Of a stretch of DNA of 23,309 bases, positions 1 through 8,100 are shown piece by piece (positions within the stretch are counted from its first letter, which is position 1; the number at the start of each line of letters is the position of its first letter). Origin of the DNA: Welwitschia mirabilis (Eukaryota > Gnetophyta > Gnetopsida > Welwitschiales); assembly GCA_051453625.1 (NCBI GenBank), contig JBOZIK010000001.1, positions 195,354,140 through 195,377,448 of the forward strand, given 5' to 3'. The translations under genes were made by a program, and so were the position numbers. The notes under the pieces are model-generated. The model was not told the origin of the DNA. It searched no databases and worked only from the letters and a program-made list of their open reading frames with translations.

Positions 1-1080
1 GATTTTGCATTAGAAGAGATCCTTGATTTTGTAGAAGTGCTTATTGAAGGATTTCAATTAAATTTTCAATTTTTTTATTTGTATTAACTTGGTTATTTTT
101 TATTTTGTCCATTATTTCTTTCATTGAATCATTTTCTTTCTCATATTAGTTCATGAAAGATGGATGGAATGGGTAAAAGTGATTGTATGAGGTTGAATCG
201 TTAAGATTTTCATTTTTATTCCTATATGGAGTTTGAAAAGGAAAGGGGGAATAATAAGATGGTTAAAAAGAAGAATGGGCCTAATCTCTATTCTCAACAT
301 CATTTTGTATTGTTATTCCTTTTTCTACAAAAAGTTCTCGAAGAGTTTTCTTTCTATTATCCTCAGATTCTTTTCTTATTTTTTGGTAAAAATCTCTTAA
401 AGTATTTTCTTGTCATTATCCTCAGGGCCCTTTTTACATCTTTTAAAAAGAATTTTCATATGGGTCCTTGTATTACTATTCATATTTGAGAAGAATGGAA
501 AAAAAGAATATATTTTAAGATAAAGATAATTCTCAGTGATGGTTGAGTTTTTCCTTCTTTAATGTTTTAACAAAAATGAACTCAGAAAAGATATTATATA
601 CACTTGAAGATTATGTTCTTGATTCTGTGTTGTAATCGAGTAGTACTTCTTTAATATTTTCTTCTATCAGCAGTCCTTTTTCTTTGATAAGCCTTTTTCT
701 GAAATAATCATATCATAGTCCTTACAAATAGAAAACAATAGAAAAAATAAAAAACAACACTGTCTTCCTATCTGTCATGGGGATAATAGAGGAGATGATA
801 CACTCAAAAACCAGAAAGCAAAAGAAGAACAAAAACAAAAACAAAAATGAAAAACTTAAAAAAAGAGAGTTATCATCCTCTTGATCATCCAGATGACTAA
901 GAAGATGACAGGGACTGATTTATTATAGAAAAATGAAATCCAAAGACAAAACTAAAACTGAAAAACCGCAAACAAAAACTAAGATTTCTAATAAAAATAC
1001 AACATTATTACAGATAAATAATCGAATGAAAATCTAATATACTCACCTAAAGAACAACAACCCTTGTACTTCCCAATAGT
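1..1080 (-). mobile_element. 5' internal region (leader and gag remnant) of an Athila/Tat-like gypsy element
   Basis: Read on the minus strand, this follows the primer-binding site at 1081-1100 and runs out of the window to the left. The part next to the primer site is an untranslated leader, rich in T runs and repeated GATGAC/GTCATC motifs. It aligns with the leader of the right-hand element (22571-23040) in inverted orientation. Further in (about 1-640) is a decayed gag N-terminus. The minus-strand peptide LLIEENIKE near 630-655 matches LLIEKNIKE of the right-hand copy. An open stretch at 281-355 reads RKKTLRELFVEKG, which resembles the TLREL motif near the start of many plant gypsy Gag proteins. 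The motif attatcctcag at 356 and 415 marks a 59-bp partial tandem duplication that breaks the frame. Several stops make it non-functional. The Gag assignment is inference; the homology to the right-hand copy is seen directly. Confidence 0.6.
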
Positions 1081-1100
1081 CTTCCCCAGCAATAGTGCCA
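1081..1100 (-). promoter_or_regulatory. Primer-binding site, tRNA-Asp type, decayed (copy 1)
   Basis: On the minus strand this reads TGGCACTATTGCTGGGGA. The expected site complementary to the 3' end of plant tRNA-Asp, as I recall it for Athila/Tat elements, is TGGCGCCGTTGCCGGGGA. The differences are four C-to-T or G-to-A transitions, all in CpG positions of the ancestral site. It sits three bases (AAT) after the LTR end, the usual spacing. Confidence 0.7.
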
Positions 1101-1103
1101 ATT

Positions 1104-1310
1104 TGTTGTGGTGTATATTTGTGTAAGTGCTTAAGTTCAAAAGGATTATATCATTCATAAAATAAATAGATATCTCACATAATACAACACACTAGTATGA
1201 GTGGAAGTAGACCCCAAATGTCATATTCTTATTGAAGGCTCTGAGATGAGACTTGAATTACTTTTTGTAAAGAAATAAGAAATTAGAAGTAAAGAATAAT
1301 GCAGAAAAAT
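1104..1310 (-). mobile_element. LTR fragment (3' end of the LTR), gypsy-type, cut by a gap
   Basis: On the minus strand this is the last ~207 bases of the same LTR seen complete at 1766-2842. It ends in CA at 1105-1104, next to the primer-binding site, as an intact LTR should. The rest is lost in the 100-N gap at 1311-1410. It is probably a second contig end over the same locus rather than another LTR. Confidence 0.75.
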
Positions 1311-1410
1311 NNNNNNNNNNNNNNNNNNNNNNNNNNNNNNNNNNNNNNNNNNNNNNNNNNNNNNNNNNNNNNNNNNNNNNNNNNNNNNNNNNNNNNNNNN
1401 NNNNNNNNNN

Positions 1411-1742
1411 TAAAAAACAATACTATCTTCCTATCTGTTATGGGGATGACAAAGGGGATGACACACTCAAAAACTAGAAAAAAAAGAAGAACAAAAACAA
1501 AAACAAAAATAAAAAACTGAAAAAAATGAAGTTGTCATCCTTTTGGTCATCTGGATAACTAAGAAGATGACAAGGACTGATTTATTATAGAAAAATGAAA
1601 TCCAAAGACAAAACTGAAACTAAAAAACTGCAAACAAAAACTAAGATTTCTAATAAAAATACAACATTGTTATAGATAAATAATCGAATGAAAATCTAAT
1701 ATACTCATCTGAGGAACAACAACCTTTGTACTCCTTAGTAGC
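1411..1742 (-). mobile_element. Leader of the gypsy-type element, second copy
   Basis: This copy of 748-1080 shares the repeated GATGAC/GTCATC modules and T-rich spacers. It lies between the gap and the primer-binding site at 1743-1762. It has no gag: copy 2 stops at the contig edge. No convincing open frame exists in it; the short plus-strand frame across the gap is an artefact of N bases. Confidence 0.7.
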
Positions 1743-1762
1743 CTTCCCTAGCAACAGTGCCA
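1743..1762 (-). promoter_or_regulatory. Primer-binding site, tRNA-Asp type, decayed (copy 2)
   Basis: The minus strand reads TGGCACTGTTGCTAGGGA. It shares two transitions with copy 1 relative to the tRNA-Asp complement and adds a G-to-A at the last CpG, while keeping the middle CpG guanine that copy 1 lost. This is followed by AAT and then the LTR end, where the expected terminal CA has become TA (1766-1767 read on the minus strand). Confidence 0.72.
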
Positions 1763-1765
1763 ATT

Positions 1766-2842
1766 TATTGTGGTGTATATTTGTGTAAGTGCTTAAGATT
1801 AAAAGGATTATATCATTCATAAAATAAGTAGATATCTCACAGAATATAACATACTAGTATGAGTGGCAGTAGATCCCAAATTTCATATTCTTGTTGAAGG
1901 CTATGAAATGAGACTCAGATTACTTTTTGCAAAGAAATAAGAAACTAGAAGTAAAGAATAATGCAGAAAAATGAAGTATAATGAAAATAAAATATGCAAC
2001 CTTATCTAATATGTAATGGAAAATGATCCTAATGCTACTTGCTTTTAGCCTTAACAAAAGCTACCCTTGATGATCTATATCACCCAAGAAATTATCACCA
2101 GATCAAGAATAACATAAATCATAGAGATCATCAAAGAAAATAATATATAAACATAAAAATAAAATAAGTTTATATTAAGAGTAACAAAGCATTTGGGTTA
2201 CAAAATAGCCAAGCTTTAATGGAGGATGCACAGTCCTCCACTAAAGAAACATCTTTTTGCAACACTTGAGATGGATTTCCTACTCTTTAATCTCCTATCA
2301 CGAGAATTTCCAATGCAAGGAAGATAATAAGAAGAATCGAAGAGGGATTTATTTATAGGAACACATAATAGAAAATGATAGACATAAGGCATGGTTAGAT
2401 GCACTCATTTATAGGTAAGAATTAGATGAAATGATCAAAGGTCAGCTATTAGAGTTGGTTATATGTCAGTGTCATCCGATCAAGTCATCCAAACAATGAA
2501 GGAGATGATAGTTCATCGTAAAAGTTAACTCAATAGGTGATTCTTTAGATAACTCAGCAGTCCATATCAATTGTGGTCATCCTACCTCTTATCTGAATGA
2601 TAGAGGGGATGATGGTCCTTCTTTAATTATTTCATTAATGAGAAACTTAGTATTTCTATCAATAATCTTCCTTCAAAGATCCATGTCTTAGAATGTATCT
2701 TAAATACATCAAATCTGGGTAAGAATTGCACATTTTTCAAATCTTCTATTAAATCTTGAAAATCCTTAGAATTACACTTAAACTTGTGTAAAAATCCTAT
2801 AAAATAGCTCATAAAACCCTATTAAATAAATACAAATTGGTA
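1766..2842 (-). mobile_element. Complete LTR (~1.08 kb) of an Athila/Tat-like gypsy element
   Basis: This aligns throughout with the plus-strand LTR at 21495-22547, in inverted orientation and with similar length (1077 against 1053 including a gap). Its start at 2842 reads TACCAATTTG where the right-hand copy has TGCCAATTTG, so the terminal TG has decayed. Shared landmarks, read on the minus strand, are a U3 rich in GATGAC/GTCATC, a TATA box at 2357-2349, the block TTTTGTAACCCAAATGC around 2190-2210, and a shared CTAGTATG block near the 3' end. It is a 5' LTR, because a primer-binding site and internal sequence follow it towards the left edge. No target-site duplication can be tested because the other end is outside the window. 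Confidence 0.8.
2349..2357 (-). promoter_or_regulatory. LTR TATA box
   Basis: TATAAATAA on the minus strand, inside the LTR at 1766-2842. The same TATA box is in the partial LTR at 3381-3389 (minus) and in the right-hand LTR at 21952-21960 (plus). Conservation in all three copies supports its role as the core promoter for element RNA, with R expected to start about 25-30 bases downstream. Confidence 0.6.
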
Positions 2843-3175
2843 GTGTAATAAATACTAAACTGTAAAAATGCCAAAGAAGCTTAAGAATATTCTTTCTATT
2901 ATTTATGAAGGGACATCCATTGTCAAGCAAGTAAAGATACAACATTGATTATAAAATTTGAAGAGATTAAGATGAATGAAGAAGATACTCTTTAGGAATT
3001 CTTTGCTATCCTAATAGACATTGTAAGATATATGGCAAGTCTTGAAGAAAAGATGAAGAAAGCCAAGATAACATAAAAGGTCTTAAGATCCCTTCCCAAT
3101 AGATTTGAGCTAAAGATGACTGTGATCAAAGAAAGTAAAAATCTTAGCAAGATGCCACGAGACAAACTAGAAGGT
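2843..3175 (+). pseudogene. gag: Ty1/copia gag (UBN2-type) fragment, decayed, copy 1
   Basis: From 2951 one plus-strand frame reads through a typical copia Gag core. Pieces visible are MNEEDTL, EEKMKKAKIT, KVLRSLPNRFELKMTVIKES and LSKMPRDKLEG. These correspond to the plant pattern of an acidic KM.ED helix, VLRSLP.RF..K and a conserved DEL.G.L.TYE segment. TAG at 2993-2995 and TAA at 3074-3076 interrupt it. The 5' part of gag and the copia 5' LTR are missing: the gypsy LTR boundary lies at 2842. The right end is cut by the gap at 3176. Gag would form the virus-like particle in the cytoplasm; this copy cannot. Confidence 0.75.
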
Positions 3176-3275
3176 NNNNNNNNNNNNNNNNNNNNNNNNN
3201 NNNNNNNNNNNNNNNNNNNNNNNNNNNNNNNNNNNNNNNNNNNNNNNNNNNNNNNNNNNNNNNNNNNNNNNNNNN

Positions 3276-3874
3276 GAGAAACATATTTTTGCAATACTTA
3301 AGATGGATTTCCTACTCTTTGATCTCCTATCATGAGAATTTCTAATGCAATGAATATAAGGAGGAGAATCAAAGAGGGATTTATTTATAGGAACATATAA
3401 CAGAAAATGACAGACATAAGGCATGGTTATATGCACTCATTTATAGGTAAGAAATAGATGAAATAGTCAAAGGTTAGCTGTTAGATTTGGTTATATATTA
3501 GTGTCATCCTGTCAGATCGTCCAAACAATAAAGGGAAGGATAGCTTATCATAAAAGTTAACTCAACGAGTGATTCTTTAGATAACTCAGTAGTCCATATT
3601 AGCTATGGTCATCCTACTTGTCATCTGGATGATATAGAGGATGATGGTCCTTCTTTAATTATTTTATTAAGGAGAAACTTAGTATTTCTATCAATAATCT
3701 TCCTTCAAAGCTTCATGTCTTAGAATGTATCTTAAATACATTAAATCTAGGTAATAATTGCATATTTTCAAGATCTTCTATTGAATCTTTAAAATTCTTA
3801 GAATTGCACTTAAACTTGTGTAAAAATCCTATAAAATAGCTTATAAAATTCTATCAAATAACCACAAATTGGTA
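3276..3874 (-). mobile_element. Partial gypsy LTR (5' portion), second copy
   Basis: On the minus strand this is the first ~600 bases of the LTR also seen at 2244-2842. It starts with TACCAATTTG at 3874 and contains the TATA box at 3389-3381. It is truncated at the 100-N gap. In the overlap model it is the other haplotype or contig of the same LTR. Confidence 0.78.
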
Positions 3875-5135
3875 GCACAATAAATAGTAAAGTATGAGAA
3901 TGCCAAAGAATCTTAGGATATTCTTACTATTATTTATGAAGGGACATCCATTGTCAAGAAAGTAAAGATACAGTGTTGATTATAAAATTTAAAAAGATTA
4001 AGATGAATGAGGAAGATACTCTTCATGAATTATTTGCTGCTCTAATAGACATTGTAAGATATATGGCAAGTCTTGAAGAAAAGATGAATAAATCCAAGAT
4101 AGTATGAAAGGTCTTAAGATCCCTTCCTAACAGATTTGAGCCAAAGATGACTGTGATTGAAGAAATTAAAAATCTTAGCAAGATGCCACGAGACAAAGTA
4201 GAAGGTAACCTTCAAACTTATGACTTAAAATTTTCTAAGAATATAAATAAAAGCTTTGCTTTAAAAAGCATGTGGGAAGATATTAAAAGTAATAGATCAA
4301 AAGATGAATTAGATGAAGTAGATCTTTTAGTAAGAAAATTTAAAGCATTTTTATTGAAAAGAAGAGATAGAGAATTCAACAAAAAAATTAGGCATATGAA
4401 AAATAATGGTATAAACAATAAGTAACTAAAGAACCTAAATAAGCCCTTACTAATAGCCACTTGGAATAACTTTGAAGAAGAAGAAGAAAAAAAGAAGCTT
4501 AAATAAAGAATATGGAGGAAGTAGAACATCATCTTTTATGGCACTTGTGAATCCTACTACCTCGTCACCAAAACTCACTGAGCATGATGATTTGGACATG
4601 AATGAAGATGAAAAAGAAAAGGATGTTAAAGACACATGTCATCAACTATATCAAGAATGTGAAAATCTTGTTGTAAAAGTCAAGATTAAAAAATATCATT
4701 AGGGATTTGAGAAGAAAGCATAAAGTTATAAATCAAAGGTATAAAGAGATCCAAGAAGAAAACATAAGTCTCATAAAGAATTTAAGCTAGTCTTCATAAG
4801 TTTTGAGTAGTTTCATGCAAGGATCAAAAAAGCTTAAGAAGATACTTGAATTGGGATAACTTACACATGATAAAAATGGTATTGTATTTGAATGCAATAG
4901 TACATCAACTTCAACCAGTGAGGTAAGTATTAAAGGTATAACATTTTCTATGAAAAATATCACTTGTCATTATTGTTGTAAATTTGGTTATTTAAAATTT
5001 AATTTTTCATATAGAAAAAATATGTATTTTTCAAACATTGATACTTTATCATTTCAATTTATTTCTAAACAAGTCTTTATCCAAAAGTTAAGAAAGACCA
5101 TATGGGTAAAAGCTAAGAATTTACAGTCTTTTTAA
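3875..5135 (+). pseudogene. gag: Ty1/copia (Sirevirus-like) gag, decayed, most complete copy
   Basis: From 3982 the frame gives the UBN2-type Gag core, with one TGA at 4105-4107. It continues open through 4147-4425 (KVEGNLQTYDLKF, then a basic region ending at a TAA). A frame change leads to LIATWNNFEEEEEKKK near 4450-4495, the equivalent of the MATWSD-acidic segment of plant copia Gag. Then 4472-4702 gives SSFMALVNPTTSS and CHQLYQECENL. After more stops, FMQGSKKLKKILELG appears near 4812-4858, matching the F..GS..LD.IL block. Last comes a damaged zinc knuckle at 4965-5006. Several stops and frameshifts make it a pseudogene. The order of blocks is that of a copia gag, and no protease, integrase or reverse transcriptase block follows. 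Confidence 0.75.
4965..5006 (+). other. Degenerate CCHC zinc knuckle of copia Gag
   Basis: In the frame beginning at ATG 4950, residues 6-19 read CHYCCKFGYLKFNF. The spacing is exactly C-X2-C-X4-H-X4-C, with the two first cysteines and the conserved glycine kept. The histidine is tyrosine (CAT to TAT) and the last cysteine is phenylalanine (TGT to TTT). It could not bind zinc normally. The frame goes on to TIWVKAKNL, similar to the IWV motif often found after the knuckle. Confidence 0.65.
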
Positions 5136-6128
5136 TCCAAATAACTTTCAAAATTAATAGTGATTCTTGATTATAATGTAAGTAGTTATTTTTATTTATC
5201 TTAAGTTATTAATTAGATCAATTATTATTTATTATATTATTTTTACAAGACCATTAATTATTATAATATGATGTGCTTCTTGGAATCATCATTATGATAT
5301 TTACCTTATTGTTGTATATGAGCCTCATTATTGTATGGTTATTAATGTTGGCTTTGCATTTTAATGATAGATTTTTATGAAGATCTATCTAAAAGTTTTG
5401 AATATTCTGATGTTTCACTTTATAATTAAATTTTTTATTATAAACATGTCATCAGTTGGTATATTTTATAATGAATTAAAAATTATCATGTCATTTATAT
5501 ACTTTCTTTGGAAAATCTATCATAATTATTATTTTTTTTTTCATACATATATATATGACATAAACTTAGGGGGAGAACATAAGATATTTCTCATCACATT
5601 TCTAAATTTATAGCTCTTTATCTCTCTTTCTTTCTTCTTTGTCATTGATGTCAAAAGGAGGAGAAAATATGGTATCTTCAAAAATATGTGTGCATAAAAT
5701 TACCATAGTTAAAATTTAATAGAACTCAAAATGGTTGTATTTCAGAAATATTTTTTTCCTTAAAAGGAAATGCATCCTTTACTTAACATTATTCAAATGT
5801 TTGTGTTTTAAAATTTTTTTCCCCTTAAAAGGAAATTCACCCTTTGCTTGATAGTATTTGTATAGCTTTGTAAAAGGAGGAGCTTTTATTATGTTAATAT
5901 GATTTGTTATATTGATGAAAGNNNNNNNNNNNNNNNNNNNNNNNNNNNNNNNNNNNNNNNNNNNNNNNNNNNNNNNNNNNNNNNNNNNNNNNNNNNNNNN
6001 NNNNNNNNNNNNNNNNNNNNNGTTTATTTCATTTTATAATGAATTGAAAATTATCCTCTCATTTACAGACTTGCTTTGGAAACTCTATCATGATTATTAT
6101 TTTTTTTCATACATACATACATATATCT

Positions 6129-6137
6129 AACTATCTA

Positions 6138-6170
<33 letters not shown>
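6129..6170. repeat. Microsatellite: CTAT repeats then (TA)n
   Basis: A few CTAT units lead into about 16 TA units. At the matching place in the other copy (about 5541-5556) there are only a few TA units, so this is a recent expansion. Slippage here could explain the assembly break that follows. Confidence 0.9.
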
Positions 6171-6173
<3 letters not shown>

Positions 6174-6645
6174 CTAAAGTTAAGGGTAGAAAATATGATA
6201 TTTCTCACCACATGTCTAAGGTTTATAGTTGTTTATCTCTCTTGTTTTTTTCCCTTTATTATTAATGTCAAAAGTGAGATAAAATATGGTATTTTCAAAA
6301 ATATGTGTGCATAAAATTACCATGGTTAAAATTTAATAGAATTCAAAATGGTTTTGNNNNNNNNNNNNNNNNNNNNNNNNNNNNNNNNNNNNNNNNNNNN
6401 NNNNNNNNNNNNNNNNNNNNNNNNNNNNNNNNNNNNNNNNNNNNNNNNNNNNNNNNTATATAGCCTAAAGTTAAGGGTAGAAAATATGATATTTCTCACC
6501 ACATGTCTAAGGTTTATAGTTGTTTATCTCTATTTTTTCTTCCTTTATCATTGATGTCAAAAGGGAGATAAAATATGGTATTTTCAAAAATATGTGTGCA
6601 TAAAATTGCCATGGTTAAAATTTAATAGAACTCAAAATGGTTTTG
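6166..6645. repeat. Direct duplication across a 100-N gap (6166-6356 and 6457-6645)
   Basis: The copies are 191 and 189 bases with about eight differences by eye. Both include the purine tracts AAGGGTAGAAAA and TGTCAAAA. The gap at 6357-6456 lies exactly between them. Confidence 0.87.
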
Positions 6646-6838
6646 TTTCAAAAATATTTTTCTCCTTAAAAGGAAATGCACCCTTTACTTAATATTGTTT
6701 GTATGACTTTGTAAAAGNNNNNNNNNNGGGAGGAGCTTTTATGATGTCAATATGCATTATTAGATTGGTGAAAGAAAGAGCTTAAAAATGAAATATTTGT
6801 TTGGTCTTGAAATCACTTATTTTTTTGCCATCAATGTC

Positions 6839-6849
6839 AAAGGGGGAGA
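6839..6849 (+). promoter_or_regulatory. Final polypurine tract of the copia/Sirevirus-like element
   Basis: AAAGGGGGAGA, preceded by AATGTC and followed by T and then TGTTAG. This is the common plant copia arrangement in which the tract primes plus-strand DNA synthesis and the 3' LTR starts at the TG (6851). It is the best preserved of the purine tracts in this region, and the only one followed directly by a TGTTAG LTR start. Confidence 0.7.
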
Positions 6850-6850
6850 T

Positions 6851-8100
6851 TGTTAGGATTTTATATTGCTAATTAATGTTAAACTAATATGATCTTTATA
6901 TAATAAAATGTGACTTTACAGATGGAAGAAGCTGAAGGATTCATAACCAAAAGATAGTCAAGATTTGANNNNNNNNNNTGAACATGTTTTTTTGAATGAA
7001 ATTGATATGATTTCATTGCTATAGAAATATGAAATTCCAACTCTTACATAATCACTAAACCCAGGACTTGATTTGAGTATCAGAAGTTGATGCTAAGAGA
7101 TCAATGAGATCTCTCTAATAAAACCTTGAATACATAAGGGGGAATATATATAAAAAACAGATTAACATATGAATTAGAGCATTCCTACGGGGGGGCAAAT
7201 AGAAACAAGATAGGGAGAAAATGAATAATTTTGTGTGTAATGGGCTGGGCAGTATTCAATTTATTTTGTATATAAAGATCTTCATAATAAAATATTTTCT
7301 ATCAAATTTTAGATGGGGGTGATAAGATTAAGTAACATGAGTTACTCAGTTCATTAGATGAAAAAGGGGGAAATCAAATTAGGTGACATAAGTCACTCAG
7401 ATCAACCAGATGTTTCAAGTGGTCAACTGGTTAGAGTAGAAGTGGAAATTTTAAAATAATTTCTTAACCATTCTTTCATCTAATCTATACATTGCAAATT
7501 TCAGATTCCTTCCCAATTATCTAATGGTTATATTTTTGAAAAATCTATTTAAAGAGATTACACTTAAAAACTCAGAGGTAGATCAAATGGATTTTGAAAA
7601 AGAAGGTTGCACTTTTGATCTAAAGAGCTTATCTTTATAACATTATTTTTGACTCATTAGTACTTACCTTTGTACTAAATCTAAGAAATAAGGATCCATT
7701 GTTAGTTCTTTTATTTGAGTAACTTAGAACATAAAGGATTCATTCCCTCACTTATCCTTGTGCATTTTATTAAGGTTTAGACTTAGCCTACAAAAGTCCA
7801 TTTTATTGAGATTGAAACTTATCCTACAAAAGTCTATTTTATTGAGGTTGAAACTTAGCCCACAAAAGTCCATTTTATGAATGTTGAGACTTACCCTAAA
7901 AAGTTTGGTTTATGAAGGTTAAGACTTATCTTAAAAAAGTTTGCTTTATAAGGTTGAAAGTTAGTCTTAAAAACCTGATGGATAGTGAAGCAACAGAGAT
8001 TTGAAACAGTCTTAGTTATTGACCGTCTTCCAGAAGTGGAGTAGGGTCTATCTTGAACCATTATAAATCTTATCTTGTGCATTATTTTAATTCTTCTTTT
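6851..8100 (+). mobile_element. Probable 3' LTR of the copia/Sirevirus-like element
   Basis: The start TGTTAGGATT follows the polypurine tract directly. Near the right end, 8036-8069 reads GTGGAGTAGG, then GAACCATTATAAATC. This resembles a motif common near the 3' end of plant copia LTRs, where GTGGA.GTAGG is followed by GAACCACTATAAATC. The length of at least 1.2 kb suits Sireviruses. A 36-bp tandem array sits before that motif. A 10-N gap is at 6969-6978. The exact right end and target duplication are not resolved. Further G-rich purine runs at about 7137, 7188 and 7361 inside it leave open that the LTR starts later. Confidence 0.5.
7753..7975 (+). repeat. 36-bp tandem array (about six units) inside the LTR
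   Basis: Units follow the pattern ACTTAGCCTACAAAAGTCC, then ATTTTATTGAGGTTGA. The CC of successive units falls at 7787, 7823, 7859 and about 7895, a period of 36. The last units drift (TTAAAAAAGTTTGCTTTAT). The second copy after the gap (8562-8710) carries only the last four or so units, because it starts at a contig edge. Confidence 0.8.

Larger units (their letters stand above)
748..1972. repeat. Direct duplication flanking a 100-N gap (748-1310 and 1411-1972)
   Basis: The two blocks are 563 and 562 bases long and run in the same order: leader, primer-binding site, then about 200 bases of LTR. The 100-N gap at 1311-1410 lies exactly between the end of copy 1 and the start of copy 2. They differ by scattered substitutions (several percent by eye). 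A single gypsy element has only one such junction, so the second copy is best explained as an unmerged overlapping contig. A real local duplication is not excluded. Confidence 0.85.
2244..4206. repeat. Direct duplication flanking a 100-N gap (2244-3175 and 3276-4206)
   Basis: The copies are 932 and 931 bases. Each contains the first half of the gypsy LTR (minus strand), the LTR boundary, and the beginning of the copia gag (plus strand). The gap at 3176-3275 separates them exactly at the copy boundary. Both keep the same LTR-to-gag junction (2842/2843 and 3874/3875), so they derive from one locus. Confidence 0.88.
5455..6774. repeat. Direct duplication across a 100-N gap (5455-5921 and 6022-6774)
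   Basis: The block from GTTGGTATATTTTATAATG to GATGAAAG before the gap at 5922-6021 is repeated after it, from GTTTATTTCATTTTATAATG to GGTGAAAG. The second block is itself split by the gap at 6357-6456 and its own duplication. The copies are more diverged than the other pairs, including a TA-repeat expansion and indels. They may partly reflect the true repeat structure of the Sirevirus 3' region. Confidence 0.7.
5136..6850 (+). mobile_element. Sirevirus-like 3' non-coding region with many polypurine-tract-like motifs
   Basis: No pol domain is seen between the gag remnant and this region, although a full copia element would have about 3 kb of pol here. The region is AT-rich and repeats a block containing purine tracts on the plus strand. 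These are 5568-5576 (AGGGGGAGA), 5651-5667 (TCAAAAGGAGGAGAAAA), 5872-5882 (AAAAGGAGGAG), 6182-6193, 6264-6280, 6473-6484, 6553-6570, 6713-6735 (broken by 10 N) and the final one at 6839-6849. Several share a preceding ATGTCAAA. Repeated tracts before the 3' LTR are a described hallmark of Sireviruses. Two 100-N gaps (5922-6021, 6357-6456) lie inside and are flanked by duplications, so the number of tracts is inflated. Confidence 0.6.

Noticed and set aside
226-489. 87-codon plus-strand open frame
   Set aside because: It lies antisense to the gypsy gag remnant and translates to low-complexity F/L-rich sequence. It is a shadow.
2992-3436. Open frames running through N bases (also at 1299, 5912, 6348, 8303, 15524, 17629, 20268, 21353 and 22275)
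   Set aside because: The frames are open only because N cannot encode a stop. None has supporting motifs on both sides of the gap.
4218-4635. Minus-strand frames rich in S, F and L
   Set aside because: They are antisense to the copia gag, whose plus-strand blocks are recognisable.
5377-5613. 78-codon plus-strand frame, hydrophobic
   Set aside because: It falls in the duplicated non-coding block and is not kept in the second copy. Its hydrophobic look comes from T-rich DNA; not an envelope-like gene.
6129-6170. TA-rich run as an origin or matrix-attachment element
   Set aside because: A simple microsatellite explains it. It is short in the matching copy, so it is not conserved.
7753-7975. 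Possible CRISPR array (36-bp period)
   Set aside because: The repeats are contiguous without unique spacers and lie in a plant LTR.
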